A stretch of DNA of 64,000 nucleotides from an uncultured Lachnospiraceae bacterium (GTDB lineage: Bacteria > Bacillota > Clostridia > Lachnospirales > Lachnospiraceae): NCBI GenBank assembly GCA_902789665.1, contig CADAOY010000002.1, positions 186,001 to 250,000 of the forward strand, given 5' to 3'. This document shows positions 62,285 to 64,000 of this stretch, piece after piece; position 1 is the first letter of the stretch, and the number at the start of each line of letters is the position of its first letter. The position numbers and the translations under genes were made by a program. The notes beneath the pieces are model-generated. The model worked only from the letters and a program-made list of their open reading frames with translations, was not told the origin of the DNA and did no database searches.

Positions 62285-63601
62285 ATGGTTAAACTTAGTA
62301 GAAAATCAATTCTATATTCGGCTTTGGCTTTAAGTCTTGCGGGCAGTGTATTATTTACATCACTGCCTGTTTATGCGACTTCCAATTCGTCTTCCTCATC
62401 AGAAAGCACTTCTTCAAATGAAAAAAGTGAAGAGAAGACAGAAGAGGAAAAGAAGGCAGAGGAGGCCAAAATCTCCGCCATTCAATCCAGCATAGCCAAT
62501 AAGGAACAGCAGATAAAAGAAGCTGAAGATGAAAAGAAAAAGATCAACAGCGGTCTTACAGACATAAAAGCAATTAAGGCAAAGCTTGTGGCAGCCAAGG
62601 CATCACTTGCACAGTATGTTAAGGAACTTGATGAGAATGCCACAGCCATTCAGGAAAAAATAGATTCCCTTACTGAAGAGATTAAAGTAAAGGAAGAAGA
62701 AATAGTTCAGGCCGAGGAAGATTTGAACGAAGCCATCGAAATGCGTGATGAGCAGTATGACTCAATGAAGAAGAGACTTCAGGTCATGTATGAAAATGGT
62801 GGTGATACATATTATATTAATATTCTGACAGCATCGTCGAGCTTCGGGGATTTTTTAAATAAGATGGATTACATTAATGAGATCTCGGAATATGACAATA
62901 AGATGTTTGAAGAATTTGCAGAGAACGTGGAATATGTAGAGGTCTGCAAGACAAGTCTTGAAACGGAAAAGGACTTACTTGATACTACCAAGACTGCGGC
63001 AGAAGAAGAACGAAAAGCCCTGGAAGAATTAATTTCTGAAAAGGAAGCAGAGATTGCAGCATATGAAGCAGATATTCGTAATCAGCAGGCACTGATTGAT
63101 GAATATGAAGCATATATAGCAGAGCAGAACAGTATAATTGCTGAACTGGAAAAAGCAGTGGCACTTGAGAAGGAGAATCTTCAGAGCGCCAGATCATATG
63201 ATGGTGGTAAGTTCTGCTGGCCAGCGCCAAGTTATACCAGAATATCTGATGATTACGGCTGGAGAATGCATCCAACACTTAATGTGCAGAAGTTCCATAA
63301 CGGTGTGGATCTTGCAGCTCCGGGCGGAAGCAATATTCTGGCAGCCTACGATGGCAAAGTAGTGGGCGCCGCATACAGTTCAACCATGGGTAATTATGTT
63401 ATGATAGACCATGGCGACGGACTCTATACAGTTTATATGCATGCCTCGTCACTTTGTGTAAGTGCAGGACAGGAAGTTACAAAAGGACAGGTAATCGCAA
63501 AGGTTGGTACAACAGGAAGAAGTACCGGTAACCATTTGCATTTTGGTGTGAGATTAAATGGTGAATATGTAAGTCCATGGGGATACATATCAGCACCATA
63601 A
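62285..63601 (+). CDS. Secreted coiled-coil M23 peptidoglycan endopeptidase
   Basis: 438 residues. A signal peptide (about 1-31, ending near VYAT) is followed by a Ser/Glu-rich linker, two coiled-coil segments (about 50-155 and 195-300), and a LytM/M23 domain at the C-terminus. The domain has FHNGVDLAAPGG (His and Asp zinc ligands) and GNHLHFGV (HxH). The layout is that of EnvC-like hydrolases. It begins 10 nt after ftsX with GAGGT well placed. It probably cleaves stem-peptide cross-links at division under FtsEX control. Confidence 0.93.
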   Translation: MVKLSRKSILYSALALSLAGSVLFTSLPVYATSNSSSSSESTSSNEKSEEKTEEEKKAEEAKISAIQSSIANKEQQIKEAEDEKKKINSGLTDIKAIKAKLVAAKASLAQYVKELDENATAIQEKIDSLTEEIKVKEEEIVQAEEDLNEAIEMRDEQYDSMKKRLQVMYENGGDTYYINILTASSSFGDFLNKMDYINEISEYDNKMFEEFAENVEYVEVCKTSLETEKDLLDTTKTAAEEERKALEELISEKEAEIAAYEADIRNQQALIDEYEAYIAEQNSIIAELEKAVALEKENLQSARSYDGGKFCWPAPSYTRISDDYGWRMHPTLNVQKFHNGVDLAAPGGSNILAAYDGKVVGAAYSSTMGNYVMIDHGDGLYTVYMHASSLCVSAGQEVTKGQVIAKVGTTGRSTGNHLHFGVRLNGEYVSPWGYISAP

Positions 63602-63617
63602 AAGGAAGTGATAAAAA

Positions 63618-64000
63618 ATGGATAACAACAATGAAGTTCAGGAAAATGAGAACAAGGTAGTGATTGAAGAACAGGCCGTAAAACCTGAAAAGCCTAAGAA
63701 AAAAGGCAGACTGACCTGGAGCGGAGTGCTTCTTGGAATACTGATTGGTATTCTTCTTATGTTTATTCCGACAGTGATTATCTGTCTGGTAAATATTTTG
63801 AGCATTTCAAGTCTTAATGCCCGTCTTAGTAATATTGATTCAACAATAGTTACTCAGGATGTGGCAACCAAACTTGATAATCTTGATGCAATCCTGAATG
63901 CTTATTATTATGAGGATGTAGATAAAGAGGCAGAGAAAGATGCCCTTTATTATGGCATTATGGAATCAGTTGGAGACCCATATACCTGCTATTATAACGA
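63618..64000 (+). CDS. S41 C-terminal processing peptidase, N-terminal part
   Basis: The open frame runs from ATG at 63618 (AAGGAAG upstream) off the end of the window. A charged N-terminus of about 30 residues leads to a membrane helix (about 33-57), and the tail contains YYGIMESVGDPYTCYY, the start of the region preceding the PDZ domain in CtpA/CtpB proteases. The PDZ and the Ser-Lys catalytic residues lie outside the window. It follows the M23 gene by 16 nt and probably belongs to the ftsEX operon. Confidence 0.85.
   Translation, partial: MDNNNEVQENENKVVIEEQAVKPEKPKKKGRLTWSGVLLGILIGILLMFIPTVIICLVNILSISSLNARLSNIDSTIVTQDVATKLDNLDAILNAYYYEDVDKEAEKDALYYGIMESVGDPYTCYYN

Noticed and set aside
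1..64000. Prophage, integrative element or defence island
   Set aside because: No integrase, recombinase, phage structural, restriction, toxin-antitoxin or nuclease-helicase genes found; the tRNA-Gln has no attachment-site repeat or integrase beside it.

Overview
The window is A+T-rich, almost entirely coding, and reads as a chromosomal segment of an anaerobic Gram-positive bacterium of the Clostridia, most probably Lachnospiraceae (Butyrivibrio/Roseburia-like). The support is: a class 1B dihydroorotate dehydrogenase with its PyrK partner, ferredoxin-dependent 2-oxoacid oxidoreductase, type III glutamine synthetase, RNase J, the Bacillus-like order IreB-RuvX-DUF1292 ... MltG-like-TrmR-U32, FtsEX followed by a coiled-coil M23 peptidase and a C-terminal processing protease, strong Shine-Dalgarno sites and frequent TTG/GTG starts. 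I see no phage, plasmid, IS transposase, CRISPR or recognisable defence system.

Layout. 1-5.0 kb: MacB-type ABC export system (ATPase, membrane-fusion protein, two permeases), then thiamine pyrophosphokinase. 5.7-8.8 kb, minus strand: a zinc uptake operon headed by a Fur/Zur regulator, with a perfect 7-1-7 palindromic operator at its start site. 8.9-11.2 kb: NeuB-like nonulosonate synthase and a family 2 glycosyltransferase, closed by a three-unit REP-like repeat. 11.4-30.4 kb: a long co-directional housekeeping block (IreB, RuvX, RNase J, YlbF, TrmR/TrhP tRNA hydroxylation-methylation pair, GlnN, sugar nucleotidyltransferase, GalE, RluA-type synthase, Ddl, MurF, PyrC-PyrK-PyrD, IspE). 30.5-31.1 kb: an unassigned protein behind a sigma-28 (flagellar) type promoter. 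31.2-34.9 kb: a second ABC system with a large permease and a palindromic operator. 35-43.5 kb: NSS transporter, DUF6020-like membrane protein, a lipoprotein joining NlpC/P60-like and L,D-transpeptidase domains, small membrane proteins, and a secreted NlpC/P60 hydrolase. 43.6-48.6 kb: ferredoxin plus alpha, beta and gamma subunits of a 2-oxoacid:ferredoxin oxidoreductase, an XRE-cupin regulator and an acyl-CoA synthetase. 48.6-50.9 kb: membrane-anchored trigger-factor-like isomerase, a small membrane protein and an MscL with a zinc ribbon. 51-57.8 kb: three large polytopic glycosyltransferase-like membrane proteins around tRNA-Gln and an exo-muramidase lipoprotein. 57.9-64 kb: orphan prepilin-like protein, CvfB-like S1 protein, CdaR-like regulator, FtsE, FtsX, M23 peptidase and the start of an S41 protease.

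The genes fall into working groups: envelope building and remodelling (Ddl, MurF, NamZ, NlpC/P60, LDT, FtsEX-M23-S41), membrane glycosyl transfer, metal homeostasis, pyrimidine synthesis, tRNA wobble modification, and a branched-chain or aromatic acid metabolism module. The least explained items are the sigma-28-type gene, several small non-coding elements (REP-like tandem repeat, a two-level hairpin at 57.8 kb, GC-rich spacers placed just after stop codons, and a recurrent GTGGTTNNAACCAC palindrome), and some unusual domain architectures. I did not find a clear new multi-gene system. Start codons were moved from the longest reading frame wherever the ribosome-binding site argued for it.
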